In this document: one piece after another, positions 49,801 to 60,436 of the stretch
Position numbering within the stretch: the stretch's first letter is position 1
Layout of the letters: every line of letters begins with the position of its first letter
Origin: Hormiphora californensis
Taxonomy: Eukaryota; Ctenophora; Tentaculata; Cydippida; Pleurobrachiidae
Length of the DNA stretch: 64,000 nucleotides
Direction of reading: 5' to 3'
Assembly (NCBI GenBank): GCA_020137815.1
Contig: CM035354.1
Span: 1,134,386 to 1,198,385 of the forward strand
The notes under the pieces: model-generated
Told to the model about the DNA's origin: nothing
Databases searched by the model: none
What the model saw: the letters and a program-made list of their open reading frames with translations, nothing else
Program-made: the position numbers and the translations under genes

Positions 49801-51620
49801 GATCCACTAATATTTGAACCAGATTTCCGTCTCGTTCCGGATAGGATGAATTAACGATAATGCTCACTACTTACCACCCAATCCATTTCAAAGAGAGTGC
49901 TCACAGCCATTCGTTCAGCATCCATCACACTACAGTTTGCCATGACCTTGCCCATTGGTGAGGTACAGGGTACTCGAAAGGAGAGCTGCATGGGCACGAT
50001 AAAGACAGTCCAGAGAACAGTATAGAGGATCAACCAATCCCATAAGATCTTGATAGTGTTATCGTGGATAATCACCCAACCAATGCCCTTCTCTTGTCGG
50101 AACGATTCCATGATCTCAAACTTCTTTCGTAACATAGCAGGAATGTAGTTTCCCTCCGCATCACAGTTTTTCTTGTTCCTCTCCTCACTGGACTCTGGAC
50201 AGATCAACTGCTGGATCCGTGTGAAGCAACTCTTGTTCTTAGAGTCAAGATCAACACCAAACTTGGAAGAATCATCCACCTCTTCGATGCCAATTAGAAC
50301 GTAGTTAGCGTTGGATTGTTTGGGTAGATCGACAGCTGTCACATAAACGGGGACAGCCTTCTCTGAAAGACAAGATAAAATGAACTTTCAAAATAAATTC
50401 TGGTTAATCGATAATTCCCCGTTGAAATTGTGAATACCCCACAAGAAATTGAAACACTTACTCTTCCCTCCTTATACAGCGTGTATTCTGAAGAGTGGGT
50501 TTCCTGTTCTCCACTTAGAACAACTGCCAGGTTCGCACCGAAGGACGAGTTAGTTGATTTGCCCACCAGCATTGATAGTTGTCCGTCCTTTAGAAATATC
50601 TGAAACATGTAACAATGGTTAGCGTTAGATTCAGTTTTCTTTCTCCTAATGTGAGCTTTGAAATTGCCAACAAATCAACACCTATAACATGAAACACAAG
50701 GAAAAGTTCTGTTTTATAACGGGAATATAACTCTCAGCATGCCTTTTTTCGAGAAAACTTCCAAAAGTCTAGGAACTCATCTGACACATAAACGATTGGA
50801 AATCCTTCTTCATCGGCATTGACCAAGACAAACATGGGAGCTTTGTGGGATAGGTGAGTGAGTGAGTGAGTGAGTGAGTGGGTGAGTGAGTGAGTGAGTG
50901 AGTGAGTGAGTGAGTGAGTGAGTGAGTGAGTGAGTGAGTGAGTGAGTGAGTGAGTGAGTGAGTGTCTAAATGATCTGATTCAACAACTTACAAACTTCGT
51001 GGACCTTCGTCAACATGTTTTCCAGCAGCCTATTTTCTCTGTCATCTATTTGCTGGATCCTCTCCTTATCCAAATCCACTACGTTACTCTGAGGAAGAAG
51101 AGATAATCAAAATAACCTTTTATAACTTGTAGCAGGGAAAAAATGATGTGAGGTACCGGAATGTGCATGCAAATTGCAAGTCGAGAATTAAACAAACAAC
51201 GCTACACTTGATGGTGATGGTGCCATATGATGTAATGTTCATGAAAAATTGAAATAGTAATAGAGAGAGAAATAGGGAGAGAAGAGAGGGTGTGTGTGAC
51301 AAATAGCGAAGAGGGAAATAGGGTTAGGTACCGAAAGAGATGGATTTTGCATACAAGTCGGTTGACTGTCAAGCAACACAAAAGAACGACAAGACGAATG
51401 TGGGATGAATTTCACTTTTTGCATGGTTCATACTCACTCTGAACAGTAACGGCATCGGCATCATAAGCACTGAACCGTGACATTCTTCTGCTGTACGTAT
51501 TGGGCATGATGGTGCTAGCAGTTGTGCTCTCCAGAGACTTCAAGATGCCAGGCCTTGTCCTGTGACCCTGGCCCACCTTCAGGCGCCCCATATCTTCTTC
51601 TTTTATGGACTTAGCTACCT
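46898..51620 (-). CDS. KCNH (EAG-type) voltage-gated potassium channel, multi-exon
   Basis: EAG-family channels are tetrameric voltage-gated K+ channels. Readable segments in order: N-terminal exon about 51620-51441; 51089-50990; PAS domain about 50850-50470 (VLVNADEEGFPIVYVSDEFL); linker and S1 about 50345-49877 (IKILWDWLILYTVLWTVFIVP); S2-S3 about 49765-49549 (FIMDVILSFMTTYI, WNWFVIDLLGAIPWEL); S4-S5 about 49320-49135 (LKIISLLRVFRIARN, FAHFIGCGWF); turret about 48956-48880; pore about 48650-48500 (SLSTVGFGNAAP); S6/C-linker about 48364-48162 (FATVFGYVANII); CNBHD about 47976-47442 (SPGDYIYHAGDCVGEISFVIRG); basic coiled tail 47140-46898. GFGN is the EAG-type selectivity filter. S4 shows few arginines. 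The true start codon may lie in an unrecognised upstream exon. The subfamily (eag, erg, elk) is not settled. Confidence 0.9.
50854..50963. repeat. (GTGA)n microsatellite in a KCNH intron
   Basis: About 27 GTGA/GAGT tetranucleotide units with a single variant (GGTG) near 50880, starting within 5 bp of the PAS exon edge. Confidence 0.95.
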
Positions 51621-51802
51621 GCTATTAGAGCCAGATATTAATATGTTTTTAATTTGTATGTTTCAAAAAGTAATGAATCATCTAAGTATAAAACTATAAA
51701 ATAAGTGAATCCTTGTCAATAATAATACAAAACTTTTCACCCGTCAAAATATAAATAATCTCAGTTCGTATAACGCCGTTTTCTCCAAAGATTTAATCCT
51801 TT

Positions 51803-52231
51803 TTAAACAGGATTTTCTACCACGTTTCCTATGATTTTCGCGTAATAGACCAGAACACTGCCGCCAATAATGAACAAAACCCCGGAGAATACGGCACACT
51901 TTGTACCGAGACAAGTTGTAGCACCGGTCCTTTGAAAACCAGAAAATGCAGATCCCGCGGGTACATCTCCATAACGCGACTGCCATCTTGAGGCAGCTGA
52001 GCTCTTGTAAACTCCCTTCCTACCAAATCCGCAGCAGCGACCAAACATGAGAACGATTCCAGCGATTATTAAAAAACTCGCGAGAACAGTGATAAGGACG
52101 GATAAGAAGTGACCCCATGGGACTACCCGAAACAGGAAGTCCATTATTGGAATGCAACAGCATGTTATGTCACGTAGTGTACCATTATCATCAATAGTGA
52201 TGTTAAAGATATCTTTACAGGTCTCATTCAT
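51803..52231 (-). CDS. Two-transmembrane protein, uncharacterised, single visible exon
   Basis: The 142-residue ORF starts MNETCKDIFNITIDDNGT, with possible N-glycosylation sites (NET, NIT) and a CCC triplet. It has two hydrophobic segments (HFLSVLITVLASFLIIAGIVLMF and CAVFSGVLFIIGGSVLVYYA) separated by a Ser/Gly-rich loop, and ends NVVENPV. An AG precedes the ATG (AACAG-GATGAATG), so a 5' non-coding exon is possible. It lies between the KCNH gene and another membrane-protein gene, same strand. No family recognised. Confidence 0.6.
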   Translation of the reverse strand: MNETCKDIFNITIDDNGTLRDITCCCIPIMDFLFRVVPWGHFLSVLITVLASFLIIAGIVLMFGRCCGFGRKGVYKSSAASRWQSRYGDVPAGSAFSGFQRTGATTCLGTKCAVFSGVLFIIGGSVLVYYAKIIGNVVENPV

Positions 52232-52470
52232 CCTGTTGGAATGTAATTTAAAGGTTAAAGTGAGAGAGAACAGCAGAGATTTTCTTTAAAAAATTATCTG
52301 GGTACAACTTGGTGGCTAACTAAAACTGTCTAGGATAGTAAAAAAACTGTAATCTGTCTACAAATTCTATATAACACAAATCAATAAATAAAAATATAAT
52401 GTCAATAATTCCCAGAAAATATGTACAGAAAATAACTGATAACTACCAATTCTAAAATAAATCATCCCAT

Positions 52471-55173
52471 TTAAACCCTTGAGCTATTTCCCTTCACTAC
52501 TTCATCATAGCTAGGAGGAGGGACATCAGCCACTGCGCTGACAGAAACTTGACTCCCGGAGAGATTTGGGCTGGGTAGCGGGGACTCCGATGAACACGAT
52601 TTACAGCATTTCTTGAACAGCCAGACAAGAGGTATAAAAATAGATCCCTTATCACTGGAAAAGAGATAGGAATTTAGAGAGGGCTTTGTTCAAAATGTTC
52701 TACTACTTCCAACAATATCATCGAATTCTGTTGCTTATTACTCTAACATTGTTTTGCTACTTACTATAATTTTCTCGGATCCGGAATATCATTTTCTTTG
52801 CCAAAGACCACAGCTGGAAGACAAAGTAATAGAAAGAAAAATGCCACGTGTATAGCAAAAAGTATCTCTAATCCACAAGTACCAACTTGGCTGAAAAAAG
52901 GTTACGGATATATGAAATATCAAAAGACCGTTTATCTAGTTTTCGAAGCTAACAAAAAGATGTGCAGGCAGAGGGCTGAGCTTTACTTACGCGTAAATAG
53001 AGTTAGATTCGTCCACTTTAGTAACAACCACGGAAGCCACAAAGTGAAGGAATATAGCTAATCCAAAAAATGCCGACAAATAATAATTCGGTTTCTGAAA
53101 ATAGGAATTGCCATAAACATACAGTGCTAGTAAATACAAGCATCAGTAGCATATGTACCTAATTCGAATGTTCGAATTCAAATGTTATTTGTTGCGTGGG
53201 GAAGGAGGGTCGAACTAGGCAAAATGTTATTATTTACCTTGAAATCTAAGAAAAGCTCATCGTCATCATCTGAATGAATTCTATGGAAACAATGAAACCA
53301 CTCCATGTCCGTAAAATTCAGGTCGACCAATATCGTGTCATTCAAAGAAACAAATCCTGTGACATTATTCTGACAAAAAATAAACAAATCATGTATAGTC
53401 GGACCCCGATTTACCGGATACCCCGATTTACTGGGCAAAATCCTTTGCCCCGAGTATCCTACTATCCCGACAAATAAGGGTCCGACTGTATTGTACAATA
53501 ATGTTGCGACTAGCAGTACGAAAACCCATGTTTCAAGTTTCAAATACTTACCAGTTCTGGAATTTGAGCTGCTAGTTGTGTATTTATCTCTGCTTGAATA
53601 TCCGGCCGCTCACAATGTACCAAAGCGTCATTGGAACCATCGTCAAAGATAGTCGCCTAAATTTATTAAATCTGGTTACAATAATTTGACACTGTCAAAA
53701 GTCGCCTAAATAAAACTTCGTGAATTTCTTGGAAGAGGGGTGGGGACGCGGGACCTGAGTGTGGGAGGTCATGTTCTATTCTAAACTGGTCAAAACACGC
53801 CAACACGGTGTTCAAACTTTTCAAGATTGTGATTTGTGCCAATGCTGTGTTCACAGTCCACACCCCCTATCAAGTTTTAACCCGTCCGCTTTTCTCCACA
53901 ATATCAACTGAATTCCTTAGGGTCTTAGACTCTTAGGGGTGATCAGATTTAATCAACTATAGACCCCGCCGGCTCAAATAGACGCACGGCGCGCTCAAAC
54001 AATTTGCACTGGTCTATTGGGCCGTGCACTGCCGTGAGTTTGTGTCTCGATAGACGCACGCCCTCTGACAGATTTGTGTAAAGATCACAAAGAACCACTG
54101 GAAACACGATAAAATGACTTGGTAACTCAAGAGGGAGTGTGTGTACAACCTACAACGCTCTCTGTCTAGATTTGGCGCCCGCCAGTCTGTTGCAACTGTT
54201 GCTCATGACCCACAATTAACTGTAATCTCTCTCTGCATTCCACGCTTTGAAACTGTTACAACGATTGTTACGAGTGTGTAGGAATGTAGAGAGGCACTCT
54301 GTAGCTTCATTTCTAACTGTTTGACCCGTTTTGTGTGAGCTCTCTCTGTGTCAACCACCTAATTTGTGCTTGTTTTGCTTCTAGGTGCCCGCCAGCGGGG
54401 TCTATAGAACACAACTCCCTCCCTTACGTGCAGATATACCTGTAAACCCCTCGCTGACGCTCGGGATTTACAGGGCTGTAACGCACGGGTCCCTTCGGGA
54501 CCCGTGCATTACAGCTCAATAGACGCACTGCTCTGCAGTGCGTCTATTGAATAGATGCCCGCGCGGGAGGGAGTTATGTACTATTTAGAAAGCCCCGAAA
54601 TAATACCACTATAATACCTTATCGTCATTCATATTGTCTTTGTTGATATAAAGCCCTGTGTATGAACTGACATTGTAGCCGAAATAGGTCACATTACGGA
54701 AACTTGCTGTGATAACTGGGACATAGTACTCTTTAAAACCTCCCTCGCACCACAATTTTGTCCACGATATTGCGTTTATTTTGCATGTTCCGTTGGTAAC
54801 GGATGCTGAAAAAGAGGTTGATTTCAGTTGAACCTAGTTAAGATATAAAGTAACTACAGTCGGAGTGTCGGACCCCGATTTACCGGGCCCCGATTTACTG
54901 GAACCCCGATTTACCGGGAGGATAAACTTCCCCCGATATAGAATATTAACAGTTTTTCACCCCGATATACCGGGCACCCCGATTTACCGGGCAAAACCCT
55001 TTCCCCCCGAGCATCCCGGTAAATCGGGGTCCGACTGTATTAGAAGCCACTCACATATAATACTTACAGTATTCATTAATTGGGTCGATGAAAACCACTC
55101 CTGTGGCTATGAGAGACGCAAGGGTGGCAGTTATAAATATACGTGCGATTAAAACTTTATCAAACAAAGCCAT
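52471..55173 (-). CDS. Multi-exon glycoprotein-like membrane protein with PPxY tail, uncharacterised
   Basis: Proposed exons: 55173-55069, about 54807-54617, about 53656-53552, about 53372-53239, about 53096-52992, about 52813-52755, about 52660-52471. The N-terminus (MALFDKVLIARIFITATLASLIATGVVF) is a membrane anchor. Then comes an extracellular part with several NxS/T sites (VTNGT, FRNVT, YNVSS, NNVT, LNFT). A second hydrophobic segment follows (YYLSAFFGLAIFLHFVASVVV). The cytoplasmic tail has a di-Cys region (FKKCCKSCSS) and PPPSYDEVV, a PPxY motif that in other proteins recruits WW-domain ubiquitin ligases. Introns hold a Tigger-like MITE (53396-53488 and 54857-55038) and a hairpin-rich repeat (53940-54560). 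Exon joins are provisional. Confidence 0.6.
53396..53488. mobile_element. Tigger-like MITE (family D), copy 1
   Basis: Ends TAGTCGGACCCCGATTTACCGG and GGGTCCGACTG are inverted and lie next to TA. It falls in an intron of the 52471-55173 gene and creates an artificial open frame there. Confidence 0.78.
53940..54560. repeat. Hairpin-rich repeat with TAGACGCAC motifs, in an intron
   Basis: It contains several strong palindromes: GCACGGGTCCCTTCGGGACCCGTGC, TAGACGCACTGCTCTGCAGTGCGTCTA, and CTGTAAACCCCTCGCTGACGCTCGGGATTTACAG. The outer parts GGTCTATAGAAC and ACAACTCCCTCCC/GGGAGGGAGTT are also inverted. Its design resembles element A, but the sequence is unrelated. Confidence 0.65.
54857..55038. 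mobile_element. Tigger-like MITE (family D), copy 2
   Basis: It starts CAGTCGGA, ends TCCGACTG and has TA on both sides. Internal GACCCCGATTTACCGGG motifs occur in direct and inverted orientation. Partial relatives are at 56118-56190 and 1576-1620. Confidence 0.8.
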
Positions 55174-55239
55174 TCTTCATCATGAACCTCCCTCAATCAC
55201 CTCGCCATAGCCTAAAAACTTTTTTCGAGCCTCCGTGAG

Positions 55240-55815
55240 GGGCCTGCAGCGTATGTCAAGGCCATTGGTCCAAGGGGCAAGGAGAAATGTGCGCAAAATC
55301 TGTTGTTTTCGGTTTTGACTTTTTCGAAATAAAAAAAGCTGATGAAATTTGAGCACTCGAAATTTATTTTGATTCGCGCGCGGCCTCGCAAAATATGTCA
55401 CTTTTCGCGCGCTACGTTTTAAAGCATCGGCGGCTGCAAGGAAAGATTTCCGGCAACAACGCGTTTCAACGTTGCAAAAAAATTGCAACGTTTCCTCAGA
55501 AGCAACGTTGCAACTTGGCCTTTTTTTTAAAGTCGGATTTTTTGAAGTTGTCACCCCAAAATGACCGCGCATGTGAAATTTATCAATTTTGACGCGCACA
55601 CCACACGTTAACATGTGATGTGACGCGCAAAAACTTTCCGCGCACGAAAAGGGGGGTGACAACTTCAAAAAATCCGACTTTACAGGCCCTCATCAAGCCG
55701 TGGAAAACGCGCGCACTTGGGGCCTGCAGCGCATGCCAACGTTGCAACTTGAAAAGCGCTGCCTTATCGGGGGCGGGGCCAGCATCGTTTGCCAACGTTG
55801 CAACGTTAAAATCTG
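55240..55815. repeat. GC-rich foldback repeat E, copy 2
   Basis: Arms AAGTCGGATTTTTTGAAGTTGTCACCCC (55530-55556) and their complement (55651-55681) flank ACACGTTAACATGTG. GGGCCTGCAGCGCATGCCAACGTTGCAA matches the flank of copy 1 at 27600. Open frames through it are artefacts of the inverted repeat. Confidence 0.7.
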
Positions 55816-56190
55816 GGTGTTTTTTTTACTGTTTGGAGTGTCAGCACTCACGTATTTCAAGGGTTAGGGCTAAGGCTGGGCTAGGGCTAGGGCTGGGGTT
55901 TGGCGGTTAGAGCCGTTTTAGACTTTAGTACAGGGTACTTTTTTGGCAGCACGCACCTGTAAACAGGCCCCCAACGACAAACACCCAGATCGTAACGGTG
56001 CCGAAAAACATGCCCGGACAAATGCAAAGCGGAGAAACGGATCAATTTTGGATAATTCAAAGTTATCTGAAAATTTTAATAATATCGACCCATTAGACAT
56101 GAAAATTGCCACGATTAGCGATATACCGGGAAGATAATCTTCCCCCGAAATAGGAAATTAACAGTATTTGACCCCGATACACCGGGTTCT
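55816..56190. other. Spacer with partial MITE D sequence
   Basis: A degenerate GGGCTAGGG-type run lies at 55860-55900 and a family D fragment (ATATACCGGGAAGATAATCTTCCCCCGA) just before the F-box gene. No exon seen. Confidence 0.5.
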
Positions 56191-56193
56191 AGC

Positions 56194-57485
56194 AATGTAT
56201 GATACAAATGAAGAACTATCAGGCCTCGATTTTCTGAGTGGAAGTGTGGATGTCAATCGAGAGGGAGAACCATCACTTCAAGGTTTAAATGATGATGTCA
56301 TTCTGCAAATATTCCAATACCTAAATCCCCCTGGAGGTTAAAAGGTGTGGTGTAGTCTGCAAACGATGGTTTGACATATCGAGGTTGCCAACCTTTTCTG
56401 TTAAATGTCTTTCTTTCTTTGAAAATGGAATTCTTGCAAATCGTCCCCACATGGGGCTTGAAATTCCCCAAAATCCACACAAATCAGTACTAAAAGGACA
56501 ACATCTTTTCACCGGCCTAAGATTTGATAGATTTGCTCATCTGACGAGTCTATGGATTAACAACGTGGCCATCTCTACAAAGTTTGCATTTGACTTTTCC
56601 AGGAACTCACCTCCCGTGCTAGAAATGTTGCACATTCTATCGTGTCCCACCCTCACCGAGAGACGGCTCAAGTTAATGCTTTCCAATCTACCACTGCTCC
56701 GAGAATTTCTGTGTATTCGATGTCCCATTCTGGGGTATTCCATTTCCGATTGCCTCAGATCGAATCCAATGCGAATGCTGTGCCTGAGATCATGCCACTT
56801 GGTTAAAGGTTCAACATATGCTAAGTTACTGTCAAATTTTCAGTCGAGTCTTGTTGGGTTCAGTATCGACTCTCCGTTACCTGAAACACCTGGAATTTTG
56901 CCAGCGATTCTCCCGACCTTGGAGGGGCTCAGTGTCCGAGGGTGCGGAGTTTGTTATGACTGTGATTTAGAGGATTTGATTCGGATGCTGGTGCTAGTTC
57001 CCTGCCTTAGACGGCTCATCTACGAGAAAGCTAGTTTTCTCATGGATCAGTTTCTCTCGACCGTTCTCCAGTACTGTCCTCACATTATCTCCCTTATTTT
57101 CTTGGATCCCTGTATAAGAATCCCTAGATCTTGGGACTTGATGGCTCAATTCCCAAACATGACAAACCTCATCTTTTTTAATGTTCAATTTGATGGTACA
57201 GTAATGGTTGACAACTACGACTGGCTGCCCCGTTGTAAATCTCTCAAACGGGTGAGCCTGCTTCGATTGGACATCAATGACAACGAAGTTGCGAATGCTA
57301 TCAAATCATTGAGCAGCCTGGAAGATTTTAATCTTGGTGGATGCCTGAATTTGAGTGGGGAATTTGTTATTCAGTGCCAAGGGAATGACTCGAAACTATC
57401 CAATGTTGATTGTAAGATGTGCTCCAGAGATTGTCAGGGAGTATTCTGAGTTTGTGCCTGATTTTATGTCACTCAGAGATGACAC
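56194..57485 (+). pseudogene. F-box/LRR protein gene with two frameshifts
   Basis: F-box/LRR proteins select substrates for SCF ubiquitin ligases. The frame starting at 56194 (MYDTNEELSGLDFLSG) enters an F-box (LNDDVILQIFQYLNP), then shifts at a C5 run near 56327-56331. The next frame continues the F-box (EVKRCGVVCKRWFDISRL). About 340 residues of leucine-rich repeats follow (SSLEDFNLGGCLNLSGE, CKSLKRVSLL). At about 57379 one extra A, compared with the tandem copy, shifts the frame again and ends the protein early (CQGVF) at 57449; the normal frame would stop near 57504. It could be a pseudogene, or a working gene affected by sequencing errors at two homopolymers. Confidence 0.8.
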
Positions 57486-57893
57486 CGGTGTGATATTCAT
57501 GTGAGGGGTGTACTGCAGTACTGTTATTAATTAATTGTTTTAATTAATTGTATTAACCAGTATAATACCGGTTGCCTGCTTTTGTCATACACTGACTGTA
57601 CATCGCGCAACCTCGCATGTACAATTAATTAATAACAATTTTGAAAGTTTATATTCCGTTTTTATTGTTTCATATCTTTGTTTGGAGGGTAATTTATTAA
57701 ATCGTTAATTGTTTTTAAGTTGTTTACACAATTCAATAATTTTTTCATACATTTTTAAGATTTTGTTGAGATATCTAATTGTTATTTAAAACTGTTTGAA
57801 GATTTACAAAACATTCTTGTTTCCCTCGCAACAGTGTTTCCCTCCTATTGAATTGAAGTAACACCCGTCCATTTACAGTTTCATGTCAATTAT

Positions 57894-58550
57894 GTGCTCG
57901 TTGGGTTCAGCATTGACTCCCCATTACCTGAAACACCTGGAATTTTGCCCGCGATTCTCCCGACCTTGGAGGGGCTCAGTGTCCGAGGGTGCGGAGTTTG
58001 TTATAACTGTGATTTAGAGGATTTGATTCGAATGCTGGTGCTAGTTCCCCACCTTAGACGGCTCATCTACGAGAAAGCTAGTTTTCTCATGGATCAATTT
58101 CTCTCAACCGTTCTCCAGTACTGTCCTAACATTATCTCCCTTGTTTTCTTGGACCCCTGTATAAGAATCCCTAAATCCTGGGACTTGATGGCAAGGTTCC
58201 CAAACCTGACCAATCTGACATTTTTTAATATTCAATTTGATGGTACAGTAATGGTTGACAACTACGACTGGCTACCCCGTTGTAAATCTCTAAAAAGGGT
58301 GAGCCTGCTTGGATTGGACATCAATGACAACGAAGTTGCGGATGCTATCAAATCATTGAGCAGCCTGGAAGATTTTAATCTTGGTGGATGCCTGAATTTG
58401 AGTGGGGAATTTGTTATTCAGTGCCAGGGAATGATTCGAAACTATCCAATGTTAATTGTGAGATGTGCTCCAGAGATTGTCAGGGAGTATTCTGAGTTTG
58501 TGCCTCGGTTTATGTCACTCAGAGATGATACCGGTGTGATATTCATGTGA
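57894..58550 (+). CDS. 5'-truncated tandem copy of the F-box/LRR gene, LRR part only
   Basis: The frame is open for 218 residues and ends RDDTGVIFM. It is over 90 percent alike to the LRR region of the gene at 56194 but lacks the F-box and first repeats. The duplicated block begins at 56853 and 57900 (GTTGGGTTCAG) and includes the 3' flank. The coding sequence starts at the duplication joint without promoter or initiator context, so expression is doubtful. Its intact C-terminal frame shows what the first copy has lost. Confidence 0.7.
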   Translation: MLVGFSIDSPLPETPGILPAILPTLEGLSVRGCGVCYNCDLEDLIRMLVLVPHLRRLIYEKASFLMDQFLSTVLQYCPNIISLVFLDPCIRIPKSWDLMARFPNLTNLTFFNIQFDGTVMVDNYDWLPRCKSLKRVSLLGLDINDNEVADAIKSLSSLEDFNLGGCLNLSGEFVIQCQGMIRNYPMLIVRCAPEIVREYSEFVPRFMSLRDDTGVIFM

Positions 58551-59735
58551 AGGGTGCAGTACTGCTTAACAATTTTGAAAGTTAATTATATTCCGTTTTT
58601 TATTGTTTCATATATTTGTTTGATGTAAATTTAGTAGGGTAATTTATTAAATCGTAACTGGTTTTTAAGTTGTTTACACAATTCAATCATTGTTTCATAC
58701 ATTTTCAAGATGTTGTTGAGGTATCTATGTAATTGTTTATTAAAACTGTTTGAAGATTAACATTACAAAACATTCTTGTTTTCCTCGCAAGAGTGTTTCC
58801 CTCCTATTGAATTGAAGTAACACCCTCCCATTTACAGTTTCATGTCAATTATAATGTGCTAGATGGAGATAACAACAGGATGACGAAAATACCGTAGCTG
58901 CCTAATTAACAGCAAGTACAGTTTTGATTTTGAAGTAGTTTGACTTATCAGTTATTATTCTTACTAAGAGAGTACTACCAGTTATACAAATGCAGTAAGA
59001 CGCCCTTCCCTTCCACCGTTTGCTTGATGTAGTCACGAGTCGTTCGTAATAAATCATGAATGTTTAGACCTTTTGGTTTAACCCTTATACTAGTGATTCA
59101 GTCTGAATCACTCAGATGCCGCTTTAATTTCCAGATCTCATTTTATTTGTGTATAGCCTGATTTTAAATAACTGTTGTTTTTTTAGAGTTTTCAAATTTC
59201 TTAAAATGACCATAAGTCCGGTTCCCGATGAGATAGAGACTTGAAATTTGGAGTTTACGAAGATCTTGCTAAGTTCTTCCGAACCTCCAAATATCAAGTC
59301 TCTATCTTATCAGGAACCGGAGATATGAAAAATTATTTTTGAGAAACGACAGTTATTTAAAATCCGACTATATCCTCTCCTGCAATTAAATGTCCACTTC
59401 AATATTGAATGTGTTCGGAGTGCGACAGTGGTTCGGGATTTCTGAATCTGCCGAGTTGCAACTTGTACCACGATGCAGTAACGCGCGGGTATTATTTTAC
59501 AGTGAAAATGCTCCCCGCGCACACGACTCCCACGCCATGCACAGATGCAGCGAGAGAGACTGTCTGGCGGGCGGCGGCGCCTACCCTGTCTGTGTGTCGA
59601 GAATCAAAACGGGGTCTGGCCAGACAGGACTCAGAGAGGGAGAGAATTGTAGAGCATCTTCTCATTTGACATTTATGAGATAAAGTGGGCCAATTAACGT
59701 ATTGTAACATATCATCATCCCCAATATACAGTAGA
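58551..59735. other. Intergenic with a repeat fragment
   Basis: 58560-58860 repeats the 3' flank of the first F-box gene. At 59205-59330 lies an inverted pair (TCCGGTTCCCGATGAGATAGAGACTTGAAA versus TCTCTATCTTATCAGGAACCGGAGATATGA) related to sequences at 27130-27260 and 28015-28045. No exon is visible; the frames at 59390-59683 lack family signal. Confidence 0.55.
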
Positions 59736-60387
59736 ATGACAGATGCAGGTACCAGGTCAACTGATAATGATGCCAGTCACTGCAAAAGATGGTGCGTGGA
59801 GAGGGGGTACTATCAAGATGAATTTATACACCTCTTCGTTCCCTCAACTACCCCTAAAACTCCCGAAATGAGTCGAGGATACTATGCAAGGTACCACCTC
59901 ATTCTCAACTGCCAGACTAATATAATGCTCTGAGATGTTCTCAACTACTTGTTTCCAAAACATTTCTTATCAATATCATTTTGTAGCCGACAATCGACAT
60001 TTTATGCAAATCCTCCTATCCAGGGTGCAAGCGTTTAGAAGTAGAGTAGAGGAATTCTGTAGGGAGAATAGTGATGGACAAGTAATCAGCCTGGGGGCTG
60101 GATCTGATACGCTCTATTGGCATCTCCTGCAACAAGGCTTATCTCCAACTTATCTGGAACTGGATTTCCCTGAGGTATGTCTTATCTGAGAAATTGTCTT
60201 GTTGCAGCTTGGTGTGTTTATGTCGGCGAGAGGAGGGGGGAGCATGGAATTTTCGTTTTGTTAGGATTATAGGCTGTGTACTTTTGACATACCTTTCCTT
60301 CCCTTTTACCCCCCCCCCCCCCCCACTTATTACCTATAAATTATAACATACTATGAAGCCCTTGGTGCATCCTGGAACCATATATCT

Positions 60388-60436
<49 letters not shown>

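Noticed and set aside
55860-55905. Telomere-like GGGTTAGGGCTAGGG stretch
   Set aside because: Too short and irregular for an interstitial telomere; no tandem TTAGGG array.
55395-55910. ORFs of 65-162 residues on both strands
   Set aside because: They span the inverted arms of a GC-rich foldback repeat; mirrored frames on both strands show they are artefacts.
59390-59710. ORFs on both strands upstream of LCMT1
   Set aside because: No family signal and no consistent splice link to the LCMT1 start at 59736.
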